Of a stretch of DNA of 58,590 bases, positions 31,688-40,627 are shown piece by piece. Under the pieces are notes generated by a model. It saw nothing but the letters and a program-made list of their open reading frames with translations. It ran no database searches and was not told the origin of the DNA. Source of the stretch: Pseudorhodobacter sp. E13 (GTDB lineage Bacteria; Pseudomonadota; Alphaproteobacteria; Rhodobacterales; Rhodobacteraceae); assembly GCF_003991405.1 (NCBI RefSeq), contig NZ_RPEN01000145.1, positions 1 through 58,590 on the forward strand. The letters run 5' to 3'. Positions within the stretch are counted from its first letter, which is position 1, and each line of letters opens with the position of its first letter. Both the position numbers and the translations under genes were made by a program.

Positions 31688-32854
31688 ATGCCCGTGATTA
31701 CCTGTATCGACGACCTCAAGCGGCTGCACAAAAAGCGGACGCCAAAGATGTTTTACGATTATGCGGAAAGCGGCAGCTATACCGAGCAGACCTTTCGCGA
31801 GAACACATCGGATTTCGCGCAACTGCGGCTTCGCCAGAAGGTCGCGGTGGATATGTCGGGGCGCAGCACGGCCAGTGAGATGATTGGCGAAAAGGTGGCG
31901 ATGCCGGTCGCCTTGGCCCCGGTTGGGCTGACGGGGATGCAGCACGCCGACGGCGAGATTCTGGCGGCGAAAGCGGCAGAAAAGATGGGCGTGCCCTTTA
32001 CCCTGTCGACCATGAGCATCTGTTCGATCGAGGATGTGGCCGAACACACCACCAAGCCGTTCTGGTTTCAGGTTTACACCTTGAAAGACGATGATTTCAT
32101 GAACCGTTTGTTCGAACGGGCGCGGGCGGCGAACTGTTCAGCCATCGTGATCACGGTCGATTTGCAGATCATGGGGCAGCGGCACAAGGATTTGAAAAAC
32201 GGCTTGTCCGCGCCGCCGAAACTTACCCCCGCTTCCATCGCGAATATGATGACCAAGGTGCCATGGGGGCTGGAGATGCTGCAAACCAAGCGGCGGTTCT
32301 TTGGCAATATCGTGGGCCATGCCAAAGGGGTTTCGGACCCCTCCAGCCTGTCATCCTGGACCGCCGAGGCCTTTGACGAGAGCCTGGATTGGAAGCGGAT
32401 TGCCAAGTTCAAGGAAATGTGGGGCGGCAAAGTGATCCTGAAAGGCGTGATGGATGCCGAGGATGCCCGCAATGCGCTGGCCGTGGGGGCCGATGCGATT
32501 GTGGTGTCCAACCATGGCGGGCGGCAGTTGGATGGCGCGCTTTCGTCGATCCGGGCGTTGCCGGGCATTGTCGATGCGGTCGGAGACAAGATCGAGGTGC
32601 ATATGGACAGCGGCATCCGGTCGGGTCAGGATGTGCTGAAGGCACTGTCGCTGGGGGCGAAGGGCACCTATATCGGGCGCGCCTTTGTCAATGGTTTGGG
32701 CGCGATGGGTGAGGCCGGCGTGACCAAGGCACTGGAGGTGATCCAGAAAGAGTTGATCACGACGATGGGGCTGGTGGGCGAACGGTCGATCAGTGACCTT
32801 GGGCGGCACAACCTGTTGATCCCCAAAGGGTTTGAAGGCGACTGGGTGGAATAA
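31688..32854 (+). CDS. lldD: FMN-dependent alpha-hydroxyacid dehydrogenase (lactate dehydrogenase LldD-like)
   Basis: The ATG at 31688 gives 388 residues. Motifs: FYDYAESGSYTEQTFRENT, MPVALAPVGLTGMQHADGE, WFQVYTLKD, VILKGVMDAEDARNALAVGA and VVSNHGGRQLDGALSSIRAL (His-Gly-Gly-Arg catalytic/FMN site), then HMDSGIRSGQDVLKAL. This is the L-lactate/glycolate/mandelate oxidase family. L-lactate is the most likely substrate, but the neighbours (aminotransferase and ligase) could supply another 2-hydroxyacid. Confidence 0.85.
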   Translation: MPVITCIDDLKRLHKKRTPKMFYDYAESGSYTEQTFRENTSDFAQLRLRQKVAVDMSGRSTASEMIGEKVAMPVALAPVGLTGMQHADGEILAAKAAEKMGVPFTLSTMSICSIEDVAEHTTKPFWFQVYTLKDDDFMNRLFERARAANCSAIVITVDLQIMGQRHKDLKNGLSAPPKLTPASIANMMTKVPWGLEMLQTKRRFFGNIVGHAKGVSDPSSLSSWTAEAFDESLDWKRIAKFKEMWGGKVILKGVMDAEDARNALAVGADAIVVSNHGGRQLDGALSSIRALPGIVDAVGDKIEVHMDSGIRSGQDVLKALSLGAKGTYIGRAFVNGLGAMGEAGVTKALEVIQKELITTMGLVGERSISDLGRHNLLIPKGFEGDWVE

Positions 32855-32867
32855 CCCCACCCCGTGA

Positions 32868-34025
32868 TTATCCCGCTTTGCGCAGCAGCGGGGCCAGCGC
32901 CACCACCGCCAGCAATGCCACGGCGGTAAAGCCAAACGCCGCCCGCAGCCCAAAGCTGGCGGCGATAAAGCCGATCATCGGCGGGCCGAAGAAATAGCCG
33001 AAATAGCCCAGCAGCGTGGCCCGTGCCACAGCGCGCGCCCGTGCCTCGGGCGGCGCCATTTGCCCGACCAGCGTAAAGGCGGTCGGGGCCACGACCGACG
33101 CGCCAATACCCAGAACGATAAACCCGGCATAGGCCATCGCCGGGTTTACAGCCAAAGCCGCAATCATCGCGCCCAAGCCTGCCACCACCGCGCCCGCGGT
33201 CATCAGGCGCTGCGGGCTGATCCGTGCAATCACGCCTTGGCCTGCCAGCCGCGCCACCGCCATGGTCAGTGCCATCGCCGCAGGCCCCAGCGCCCCTTGG
33301 GCCGGGCTGCCGCCCAGCGTTTGTTCGACATGCAGCGCAGACCAGCTTTCGGCGGCATTCTCGGACAAAAAGGCGATCAGCACGATAGCGCCGCCAATCA
33401 CTGCCACGCGGCCCAAACCAGCGGCGTTTGCGTCCTTGGGTTTGGCCAGCCCGTCTATCCGGCCATCCGCCTCATACGAGGCCAGCCCCAGCGCCAGCGC
33501 CAGAAGGGCGGCGACCAGCATCACCTGCCCCGGCCCCCAAGCGGCGGCCCGCAAACCGCCGCTGATCAACGCCGATCCGGCATAGCCCAGCGAATAAGCG
33601 GCGTGGCACAGGTTCATCAGCGAATGGCCGCGCGCGTTTTCCATCGCGGCCACGCGCGCATTCATCAGCACATCCAGCGTTCCCGTTGTCGCCCCGCACA
33701 GCGCCATCGCTGCGGCAAAGGCCACAAGCATCAACCCACCCGCAACGGGGGCCTGCCCCGGCAGCATGAAGGCCAAAGCCATCGCCAGACTGGCAAGCGG
33801 CAAGGCAAACCGCCCCAGCGCCACACCCGTGGCAGGGGCCAACAGCATCGCCAGAACCGCCGCGATTGGCGCACCAAGGATCAGCAGGCCCAAGCCCGCT
33901 TCATCCACGCCCAACATGGTCTTGATATCCGGCAAGGTTGCGGCATAGCTGCCCCACAGCACGCCCATCGCCGCAAAACTTGCCAGCGCCGGACGGCTGG
34001 CGACAAGGGTGGCCGGGAAGGACAT
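32868..34025 (-). CDS. Major facilitator superfamily transporter
   Basis: This 385-residue protein has about twelve hydrophobic segments with MNARVAAMENARGHSLMNLC between TM4 and TM5, as in YbjJ/FucP-like small MFS carriers. It is encoded toward the lldD-like gene with 13 bp between the stops, so transcription converges. Substrate cannot be told from the sequence. Confidence 0.85.
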   Translation of the reverse strand: MSFPATLVASRPALASFAAMGVLWGSYAATLPDIKTMLGVDEAGLGLLILGAPIAAVLAMLLAPATGVALGRFALPLASLAMALAFMLPGQAPVAGGLMLVAFAAAMALCGATTGTLDVLMNARVAAMENARGHSLMNLCHAAYSLGYAGSALISGGLRAAAWGPGQVMLVAALLALALGLASYEADGRIDGLAKPKDANAAGLGRVAVIGGAIVLIAFLSENAAESWSALHVEQTLGGSPAQGALGPAAMALTMAVARLAGQGVIARISPQRLMTAGAVVAGLGAMIAALAVNPAMAYAGFIVLGIGASVVAPTAFTLVGQMAPPEARARAVARATLLGYFGYFFGPPMIGFIAASFGLRAAFGFTAVALLAVVALAPLLRKAG

Positions 34026-34212
34026 ATCACGCTCCAGATCGCTGCTGTGGTCCTAGCGCCGATGCCAAAGGGCGGCAAGACCTGCTTTTTGCCACGATTC
34101 CCCGGCGATCCGGCGCGATTTCACCTTTCCCCTGCGGTGATTCCCCGCTATAGCCCCCCCGTCGCACCGCACACCCTTGGAGGGCGGTGGGCTTAACATA
34201 TGGAGAATTACA

Positions 34213-34842
34213 ATGGCAAAAGAGATCCCGGATCTTGTAGCCGAGGTTCGCGCGGGGACAGGCAAGGGGGCCGCCCGCCAAGCTCGTCGTGATCAATTGG
34301 TACCCGGTGTTGTTTATGGTGACGGCAAAGAGCCGCTGGCCATCAGCATGAAGTATAACTACCTCATCAAGCACCTGAAAGCTGGCCGCTTCTTGTCCAC
34401 GCTGTTCAACCTCAAGGTTGAAGGCGAAAAGGACGTGCGCGTTATCTGCCGTGACGTTCAGCGTCACGTTGTAAAGGATACACCTTTGCATGTGGATTTC
34501 ATGCGTCTGCGCGCCAACAGCCGGATCAACCTGTTCATCCACGTGACCTTTGAAAACCACGAAAAAGCACCGGGCCTGAAAAAGGGCGGCACGCTGGTTG
34601 TGGTGCGCAACGAGGTTGAATTGGAAGTGAATGCGTCCAACATCCCGGACCATATCACCGTTGATCTGACCGGCTTGAACGTGGGTGACGTTATCCACAT
34701 CAACGACATCACGTTGCCGAACGGCGCCAAGCCGACCATCGACCGGAACTTCGTGATCGCCAACATCTCGGCCCCGTCCAGCCTGCGTTCGTCGGGTGAC
34801 GACGAAGCCGAAGACAGCGCCGAAGAAGGCGAAGAAGAATAA
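34213..34842 (+). CDS. rplY: 50S ribosomal protein L25/Ctc
   Basis: The ATG at 34213 (GGAGAATTACA upstream) gives 209 residues. The N-terminal L25 domain ([37 protein letters not shown]) binds 5S rRNA. A long beta-rich Ctc (TL5) C-terminal domain follows, ending in an acidic tail ([14 protein letters not shown]). This long form is normal in alphaproteobacteria. Followed by a strong terminator, then pth. Confidence 0.95.
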   Translation: MAKEIPDLVAEVRAGTGKGAARQARRDQLVPGVVYGDGKEPLAISMKYNYLIKHLKAGRFLSTLFNLKVEGEKDVRVICRDVQRHVVKDTPLHVDFMRLRANSRINLFIHVTFENHEKAPGLKKGGTLVVVRNEVELEVNASNIPDHITVDLTGLNVGDVIHINDITLPNGAKPTIDRNFVIANISAPSSLRSSGDDEAEDSAEEGEEE

Positions 34843-34867
34843 TCTGACCCATAGGGTGAGGTTTGAA

Positions 34868-34899
34868 AACGCGGCGGCCTCTGGCCTGCCGCGTTTTTT
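34868..34899 (+). terminator. Rho-independent terminator after rplY
   Basis: AACGCGGCGGCC..GGCCTGCCGCGTT forms a stem of about 12 bp with a TCT loop and is followed by TTTTTTC, a textbook intrinsic terminator 26 bases after the rplY stop. Confidence 0.9.
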
Positions 34900-34957
34900 C
34901 ATTTTGATACGGCGCGGCGGGTGATATCCAGACGCCAAAGGCAAAAGGGCGCATGTG

Positions 34958-35665
34958 ATGAAACTGTTTGTGGGCTTGGGCAATCCCGGTGCGAAATATG
35001 CAGGGAACCGGCATAATATCGGCTTCATGGCGCTGGACCGGATCGCCGCCGACCATGGCTTTGGCCCCTGGAAAAAGGCGTTCAAGGGGCTGGCCACCGA
35101 TGGCCGGCTGGGGGCAGAACGGGTGCTGCTGTTGAAGCCCGAAACCTTCATGAATCTGTCGGGTGAGGCGGTGCAAGCTGCGATGACCTTTCACAAGATC
35201 ACCCCCGCCGATGTGATCGTGTTTCATGATGAGCTGGACCTCGCCCCCGGCAAGATGCGCCAGAAGCAAGGCGGCGGCCATGCGGGCCATAACGGCCTGC
35301 GGTCCATCCATGCCCATATCGGCGAGGCCTATGGCCGCGTGCGGCTGGGCATCGGGCATCCCGGCCATAAGGACGCGGTTGCCAATTATGTTCTGCATGA
35401 TTTTGCCAAGGCCGATCAGGACTGGCTTGATGACCTGCTGCGCGGGCTGTCGGACGGCGCGCCTTATCTGGCCGCAGGCGATGGCGCGAAGTTTTCCAAT
35501 GCGGTGGCCCTGCGCACCGCCCCGCCGCGCCCGTCAACTGGCCAGCAAACCGACCAACAGACAGGCAAGGACAAGCCCGCAGACGCCGTGAAACCCGCCC
35601 CCGTAGCAGAGCAGGCACCCGACAGCCGCAGCATGCTGCAAAAACTCGCGGACCGGTTCAAGTGA
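34958..35665 (+). CDS. pth: Peptidyl-tRNA hydrolase
   Basis: This 235-residue protein has KLFVGLGNPGAKYAGNRHNI (catalytic His in NRHNIG), KPETFMNLSGEAVQAA, FHDELDLAPGKMR and GGGHAGHNGLRSIHAH. Pth normally has about 190 residues; here residues ~190-235 form an extra Gln/Pro/Ala/Lys-rich tail ending SMLQKLADRFK. It recycles tRNA from drop-off peptidyl-tRNAs. Pairing with rplY is a common arrangement. Confidence 0.95.
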   Translation: MKLFVGLGNPGAKYAGNRHNIGFMALDRIAADHGFGPWKKAFKGLATDGRLGAERVLLLKPETFMNLSGEAVQAAMTFHKITPADVIVFHDELDLAPGKMRQKQGGGHAGHNGLRSIHAHIGEAYGRVRLGIGHPGHKDAVANYVLHDFAKADQDWLDDLLRGLSDGAPYLAAGDGAKFSNAVALRTAPPRPSTGQQTDQQTGKDKPADAVKPAPVAEQAPDSRSMLQKLADRFK

Positions 35666-36699
35666 GCGCCCGCGTCCGCGACAGTTTTCGCACGCAAGCC
35701 GATGCCTGTGCCGCCCTCGGCTCTCCCTTTACCGCGCGATTGCTGCGCCTGCTGGCCGAAGGGCTGGAACCCGGCACAGCGGTTGCCGACCGGGTGTTGG
35801 GCTGGGTGGGGGAGCCTTCTGCCCGCGGTGATGCGCTGGGGTTGCGGCTGGCGGGGGGCCTGCATGCTTTGGCCTTGCAGGGGCGGCCGATTGCGCTGCA
35901 AAGCCTCTATGCCGACCCCGCGCGCTATACCGATATCGAGATGCTGGCCGTTTTGCTGGACAGCCTTGATGCAGAACCCGATCACCTGCTGACATGGCTG
36001 GACAGCGCGCCGCAAACCAATGAGGTGCGCCGCTCTGCCGCGTTGATCGCCGCCGGGCATTGGCTGGCGGCGCAGTATGGCCTGCCCATGGCGCTGTCGG
36101 AACTGGGGGCGAGCGCGGGGTTGAACCTGAACTGGGACCATTATGTGCTGGATATTGGCGCGTGCTTTGGCGACCCGTCCAGCCCGCTGCGCCTGACGCC
36201 GGACTGGCGCGGGGATGTGCCGCCCCGCAGCCAGCCTGTGGTGGTGGCACGCCGCGCCGTCGATCTGAACCCACTGGATGTGACCGCCGACGGCTTGCGC
36301 ATCCGCTCTTACATCTGGGCTGACCAGCCGCATCGCATGGCACTGACCCAAACCGCGATAGATCTGGCGCAGGGTATCACGGTAGAGCGCGGCGATGCCG
36401 TGGCATGGTTGGAAACCCGGCTGGCAAGCCCGATGCCGGGGCGCTTGCACCTGATTTATCATACCGTAGCCTGGCAGTATTTCCCCGCAGCCCTTCAAGC
36501 GCGGGGCGAGGCGCTGCTGCAAGCCGCAGGCGCGCGGGCCACGGATGCCGCCCCCTTGGCGCATCTGTCGATGGAAAGTGACGGGCAAGAGCCAGGGGCG
36601 GCACTGGTGCTGCGGCTGTGGCCGGGCAATCGGGTTATCGCCTTGGGGCGCGTGGATTTCCATGGCCGCTGGGTGGATTGGCAAGCCCCCGCCGCCTGA
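35662..36699 (+). CDS. DUF2332 family protein
   Basis: This 345-residue protein starts with a GTG overlapping the pth stop by 4 bp. It has the DUF2332 pattern: FRTQADACAALGSPFTARLL, TNEVRRSAALIAAGHWLA, LSELGASAGLNLNWDHY and YHTVAWQYFPAALQARGEAL. The ELGASAGLNL stretch resembles an AdoMet-binding glycine motif, but the biochemical role of the family is not known. Confidence 0.85.
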   Translation: MSARVRDSFRTQADACAALGSPFTARLLRLLAEGLEPGTAVADRVLGWVGEPSARGDALGLRLAGGLHALALQGRPIALQSLYADPARYTDIEMLAVLLDSLDAEPDHLLTWLDSAPQTNEVRRSAALIAAGHWLAAQYGLPMALSELGASAGLNLNWDHYVLDIGACFGDPSSPLRLTPDWRGDVPPRSQPVVVARRAVDLNPLDVTADGLRIRSYIWADQPHRMALTQTAIDLAQGITVERGDAVAWLETRLASPMPGRLHLIYHTVAWQYFPAALQARGEALLQAAGARATDAAPLAHLSMESDGQEPGAALVLRLWPGNRVIALGRVDFHGRWVDWQAPAA

Positions 36700-36806
36700 T
36701 CCCGTCCCCTGACCCCGCCGCCTTGACGTAACGTCCACACCCAAGCCCAGCCTTGCGCCACGCCCGCGCCTGTGGTCCCCTTTCGCAAAGACCAACGGGG
36801 GAACCA

Positions 36807-37958
36807 ATGCGCAAAATCGGCAAATTCCTTGGCGTGCTGCTGCTGATCATCGCCGCAGTCGCGATCTGGAAACGAGAGGAGATTGGCCGGCTGCAAGCGG
36901 TGCTTGGCCTGTTCAAACCCGAACAGATTGTCCAGAATTTCAGCCATATGGACGCGGCGTTCCTGACCCGCAGCATCGCGGTGGCCCCGCCTGTCATGCC
37001 CCTGCCGCAGGGCGCCCCCATGCCCGCCATTGATGGGCTGGAGGCTTGGCAAGAGGCGCGCAGCGTCACCGCAATGGTCGTTTTGCACGACGGCGCGCTG
37101 GTGGCCGAGACTTACCGCCTTGGCACCGGCCCCGATGACAAGCGCATTTCGTGGTCGGTCGCCAAAAGCTATCTGTCGGCGCTATTTGGCATCGTGCAGG
37201 CCGAAGGGGCCATTCAGTCGCTGGATGATCTGGTGACGCAATATGTGCCGGGACTGGTCGGCACCGCTTATGACGGGGTGACAGTGCGCGATGTGCTGAC
37301 CATGCAATCGGGGGTGAAATTCAACGAAGATTACCTCGATTTCTGGAGCGATATCAACAAAATGGGCCGCGTGCTGGCGCTGGGACAATCCATGGATGGC
37401 TTTGCCGCTGGCCTGACCGAACGCGAACGCGCGCCGGGGGAGGTATGGCAATATGTCTCGATCGACACGCATGTGATCGGCATGGTGATCCGGGGTGCCA
37501 CCGGGCGCGGCATTGTGGACCTGATGCAGGAAAAGCTGATCGGCCCGATGGGGCTGGAGGCCGCCTCCTATTACGTCACCGATGGTCTGGGCGAACCCTT
37601 CGTGCTGGGCGGGCTGAACCTGATCACACGGGATTATGCGCGGATGGGGCAGTTGTTTCTGGACATGGGGCGGCGCGGCAATACCCAGATCGTGCCCGAA
37701 CTCTGGGTCAATCTTTCCACCGCACCGCAGGCCAATACGGCTGATGGCGCGATTGGCTATGGCTATCAATGGTGGGTGCCGCAAGGGGCAGAGCCGGGCG
37801 AATTTCTGGCGCGCGGGATCTATGGGCAGTATATTTACGTCAATCGTGCCACAGGCGTGGTGATCGCGGTGAATTCGGCGGATCGGGGCTTTCGCGAACC
37901 GGGTGCCTATGAAAGCAATATCGCGATGTTTCGCAAAATCGCCTCGGCCTATCGCTAG
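36807..37958 (+). CDS. Membrane-anchored serine hydrolase, beta-lactamase class C family
   Basis: The ATG at 36807 gives 383 residues with an N-terminal anchor (residues 4-20, GKFLGVLLLIIAAVAIW). The catalytic SxxK is SVAK (117-120), with YVSID (Tyr-x-Ser) further on and a VLTMQSGVKFNEDY segment typical of the EstB/6-aminohexanoate-dimer hydrolase group. Substrate unknown; esterase or amidase more likely than beta-lactam resistance. Confidence 0.85.
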   Translation: MRKIGKFLGVLLLIIAAVAIWKREEIGRLQAVLGLFKPEQIVQNFSHMDAAFLTRSIAVAPPVMPLPQGAPMPAIDGLEAWQEARSVTAMVVLHDGALVAETYRLGTGPDDKRISWSVAKSYLSALFGIVQAEGAIQSLDDLVTQYVPGLVGTAYDGVTVRDVLTMQSGVKFNEDYLDFWSDINKMGRVLALGQSMDGFAAGLTERERAPGEVWQYVSIDTHVIGMVIRGATGRGIVDLMQEKLIGPMGLEAASYYVTDGLGEPFVLGGLNLITRDYARMGQLFLDMGRRGNTQIVPELWVNLSTAPQANTADGAIGYGYQWWVPQGAEPGEFLARGIYGQYIYVNRATGVVIAVNSADRGFREPGAYESNIAMFRKIASAYR

Positions 37959-37991
37959 GCCTGCACCGAACCAGACGAAAGGACGAACCGG

Positions 37992-38369
37992 ATGACTGAC
38001 GCCAAAGCCGCCTCGATCAATGTATTGGGCACTGCGCTGGAGGGTTGCTCCTCTACGCCGCTGACCGGGTTCTTCCGCAACGGCTGCTGCGATACCGGCC
38101 CCGCCGATCACGGGGCCCATACGGTATGCGCGGTGATGACGGCAGAGTTTCTGGCCCTGTCGAAATATCTGGGCAATGACCTTTCGACCCCCCGTCCCGA
38201 ATACGGCTTTGCCGGGTTGAAACCGGGGGATCGCTGGTGCCTTTGCGCCGGGCGCTTTTTGCAAGCGCATGATGAAGGGGCTGCGCCAAAGGTCAATCTG
38301 GCCGCCACCCATATCCGCACACTGGATATCGTTCCGCTGGATATCTTGCAGCGCCACGCCTTGCCGTAA
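37992..38369 (+). CDS. DUF2237 family protein
   Basis: This 125-residue protein matches DUF2237: NVLGTALEGCSSTPLTGFFR, GCCDTGPADHGAHTVCAVMT, FLALSKYLGNDLSTPRPEYG, GDRWCLCAGRFLQAHDEGAA. The conserved cysteines and WCLCAxR segment suggest a metal or redox site; function unknown. Confidence 0.88.
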   Translation: MTDAKAASINVLGTALEGCSSTPLTGFFRNGCCDTGPADHGAHTVCAVMTAEFLALSKYLGNDLSTPRPEYGFAGLKPGDRWCLCAGRFLQAHDEGAAPKVNLAATHIRTLDIVPLDILQRHALP

Positions 38370-38381
38370 CAGGGCCGCGCG

Positions 38382-39074
38382 ATGATCCGGGCGCTTTGCA
38401 TCACGATCAGCCTTCTGGCCGCAGGGCCGCTTCACGCCGAGGAGGTGAAGGTGGCGGATATTCCCGGCGACCTGATCACGCAATCCATCGCAGGCATCAG
38501 CGCAACCAACGGCATCGACGCGCTTTATGCCGCTTGCCCCGCTGATATCTATGCCAGCCAGACCAGCCTGTGGCGCAAGCTGCTGCGCGGCGACAGTTCA
38601 ATCACCTATGCCTTCTGCAAGGAAAATTTCGGGCGGTGCCAAAGCCTGTGCCTTCAAGAAGATGACGCGCGCGCCTGCACCCATATGGCCCGCGTGCTGG
38701 AGTTTCGGGACGAGGAGGGCGCGCGCGTCGCATCACGCAAGACCTATGCTTTGGCCTGCGCCTTGGGGCGGGCGGGCGGCTGCACCAATCGCGGCGCGGG
38801 GTTGCGAAACCGCACGGTCGCAGGGGACCCGATGCAAAGCGGTGATGTGGCTCTGGTGCCTTGCCTCTTTCGCAGCTTCGAACAGGCCTGTGCCGAAGGC
38901 GATAGCTGGGGCTGCGCCATGTCGGGCCAGACCTATCAATTGGGCGAAGGTGTTTCCGCCGATCCGGCACAGGCGAAACGGTTGTTCCTGCAAGCCTGCG
39001 ACCTGGCCTCCAGCCCCAAATTTGCCGCCTGCGTTTTCGCCCAAGACAAGCTGAAGGCCATGGCGGCAGACTAA
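38382..39074 (+). CDS. Exported cysteine-rich Sel1-like repeat protein
   Basis: This 230-residue protein has a signal peptide (MIRALCITISLLAAGPLHA, cleavage near residue 19). The mature part contains many cysteines in Sel1/TPR-like helices: ACTHMARVLEFRDEEGARVA, CAEGDSWGCAMSGQTYQLGE and KRLFLQACDLASSPKFAACV. Similar to HcpA-like disulfide-bridged Sel1 proteins. It follows the DUF2237 gene by 12 bp. Confidence 0.75.
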   Translation: MIRALCITISLLAAGPLHAEEVKVADIPGDLITQSIAGISATNGIDALYAACPADIYASQTSLWRKLLRGDSSITYAFCKENFGRCQSLCLQEDDARACTHMARVLEFRDEEGARVASRKTYALACALGRAGGCTNRGAGLRNRTVAGDPMQSGDVALVPCLFRSFEQACAEGDSWGCAMSGQTYQLGEGVSADPAQAKRLFLQACDLASSPKFAACVFAQDKLKAMAAD

Positions 39075-39130
39075 CCCCTGCGACAGCAAGGCGCTTGCCC
39101 TGATGCCCGCCACGGCCTAACCCTTGATGC

Positions 39131-39529
39131 ATGAGCTTGGCACGTTTTCCCATCACCCCGGATCAGATCGACCTTGTGGTCGAACGCTTTTACGCGCGGG
39201 TGCGGGCGCATCCGATGCTGGGCGCGGTCTTTGCGGTGCATATCAAGGATTGGCCCACGCATGAGGCCAAGATCGCCCGGTTCTGGCGCAACGCCATTCT
39301 GTTTGAACGCGGCTATGACGGCAATCCGATGCAGGTGCATCAGGCCGCAGGCAATGTGCGCCCCGGCATGTTTGACGCATGGCTGGCGCAGTTTGATGCC
39401 ACCTTGGCCGAAACATTGCCCGAAGACACCGCGCAGCAATGGTCTGCCCTTGCGCACCGCATCGGGCGCGGGCTGCGGATGGGGCTTGCCAATCACGGTA
39501 TTTCGAACGGGCCTCCGATCTTGCGCTAA
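39131..39529 (+). CDS. Group III truncated haemoglobin
   Basis: This 132-residue protein reads as a group III 2/2 globin: ITPDQIDLVVERFYARVRAH, FAVHIKDWPTHEAKIARFW and GNPMQVHQAAGNVRPGMF, where His in QVHQ is the proximal haem ligand. The family binds O2 or NO. It is expected in the cytoplasm. Confidence 0.9.
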   Translation: MSLARFPITPDQIDLVVERFYARVRAHPMLGAVFAVHIKDWPTHEAKIARFWRNAILFERGYDGNPMQVHQAAGNVRPGMFDAWLAQFDATLAETLPEDTAQQWSALAHRIGRGLRMGLANHGISNGPPILR

Positions 39530-39535
39530 GGGCGG

Positions 39536-40057
39536 TCAGGCCGCGTCCTTTGGCACATCGGCGGGTCGTATTTTCGAATCCTCTGCCATCAGATCTTCGA
39601 TGAATAGCGACAACAGTTGCGGCCGCCCGCCAACGCCCGCCTTGCGGTAAATCGCATTGGTCTGCGCCTTGATCGTGCCTTCGCTGGTGCCGCGCAGTGC
39701 CGCGATTTCCATGGTGGACATTCCTTTGATGGCGAACAGGGCAACGTCACGCTCTGCCGGGGTCAAGGCCCATTCGGCGAACCGTTCTTCCAACAGGGCC
39801 ATGAAGGCACCCGATGCCCGCCGAAGTTTCTCTTCGGCGCGACGGCGCTGCACCAAGGACGTTCGCAGCGCCCAAGCCCCCAGCACAAGCCCCAGAACCA
39901 AGCCTGTGGCGGCCCCGATCTCCAGCAACTCGCGCAACTCCCAGGCCAAGGGCTTGGAACGCAATCCAAATAGAGACGACAAAATATCCGAGACGAAAAA
40001 AATCGCGCAAGCGGCCTGAACCGCGAAAATGATGAAAAGTGTGAGACGTTCTTTCAC
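39536..40057 (-). CDS. Membrane-anchored LuxR-type HTH regulator
   Basis: This 173-residue protein has two N-terminal transmembrane segments (residues 6-29 and 44-63), a charged linker helix, and a C-terminal LuxR/GerE HTH: WALTPAERDVALFAIKGMST and MEIAALRGTSEGTIKAQTNA. Membrane-anchored small LuxR proteins of this layout occur beside PepSY/Asp-rich secreted proteins, as here, and could regulate the two genes that follow. Confidence 0.85.
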   Translation of the reverse strand: MKERLTLFIIFAVQAACAIFFVSDILSSLFGLRSKPLAWELRELLEIGAATGLVLGLVLGAWALRTSLVQRRRAEEKLRRASGAFMALLEERFAEWALTPAERDVALFAIKGMSTMEIAALRGTSEGTIKAQTNAIYRKAGVGGRPQLLSLFIEDLMAEDSKIRPADVPKDAA

Positions 40058-40078
40058 GTGTCCTGCCTCGCTGTGCGG

Positions 40079-40510
40079 TCAGTCGTCGTCGTCATCATCA
40101 TCGCCGCCCCCGTCACCCTTGCCGGATTTGTCATCGCGGTCTTCGTGATCGTCGTCGTCGTCGTCGTCGTCGTCGTCTTTGTCGTCGTGATCATCATCGT
40201 CATCCCCCGATGCGCCACCATTCGAAAGAACGCCGCCCGATGACCCGCCACCAGAACCCGCGGCCTCTGCGATCCACAAGTCACGCAGTATTTCGTTCGT
40301 TCTTGGGTTCAGAATGATCTCTCGGCGGCCACCGTTGCCGACAGCCACAATACGCGTGCGCCCCAGAAACGTGCGGCCAACCGTGATCCGCTTGAACCCA
40401 CGCCGTTTTAGTTGCGCGACCACATTGTCGGCAAGGCTATCGGCAAGCGCCGGCATCGCTGCGGACAGCAGCGCGACGACACCAAGCCCAAGAAGTTTCC
40501 GTCGGTTCAT
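40079..40510 (-). CDS. Exported protein with an Asp-rich tail (paralogue A)
   Basis: This 143-residue protein starts with a signal peptide (KLLGLGVVALLSAAMPALA). Residues 24-80 form a small PepSY-like domain (LADNVVAQLKRRGFKRITVG, EIILNPRTNEILRD). The rest is Gly/Ser then almost pure Asp with His, Lys and Arg, a probable Ca2+ or metal-binding tail. It shares design with the protein at 40628-41146 and lies between it and the LuxR-type gene. Confidence 0.75.
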   Translation of the reverse strand: MNRRKLLGLGVVALLSAAMPALADSLADNVVAQLKRRGFKRITVGRTFLGRTRIVAVGNGGRREIILNPRTNEILRDLWIAEAAGSGGGSSGGVLSNGGASGDDDDDHDDKDDDDDDDDDDHEDRDDKSGKGDGGGDDDDDDD

Positions 40511-40583
40511 TTCCGGCCCTTTCGGTCAGCACCTGTGCTGCACCACGTCTCGCGCAGCTTGCCATCTGGATGCCACGCCAATC

Positions 40584-40602
40584 GCCCCGGCAAGGCCGGG
40601 GC
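40584..40602. terminator. GC hairpin between the Asp-rich protein genes
   Basis: GCCCCGGC (40584-40591) pairs with GCCGGGGC (40595-40602) around a 3-base loop. It is after the stop of the upstream Asp-rich gene on the minus strand. No T run follows, so partial termination or mRNA stabilisation is more likely than complete termination. Confidence 0.45.
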
Positions 40603-40627
40603 GTCGCAAAGTCAACTGTCGTCGCGA

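Noticed and set aside
35464-36807. A 447-codon minus-strand frame over the DUF2332 gene
   Set aside because: Antisense to a gene with a clear family match; composition is Gln/His/Arg-rich shadow.
37182-38483. A 433-codon minus-strand frame
   Set aside because: It covers parts of three genuine plus-strand genes and has no sensible protein features.
40079-40210. GTC/GAC trinucleotide runs looking like a microsatellite
   Set aside because: They are explained by Asp codon runs in the Asp-rich tail of the minus-strand gene.
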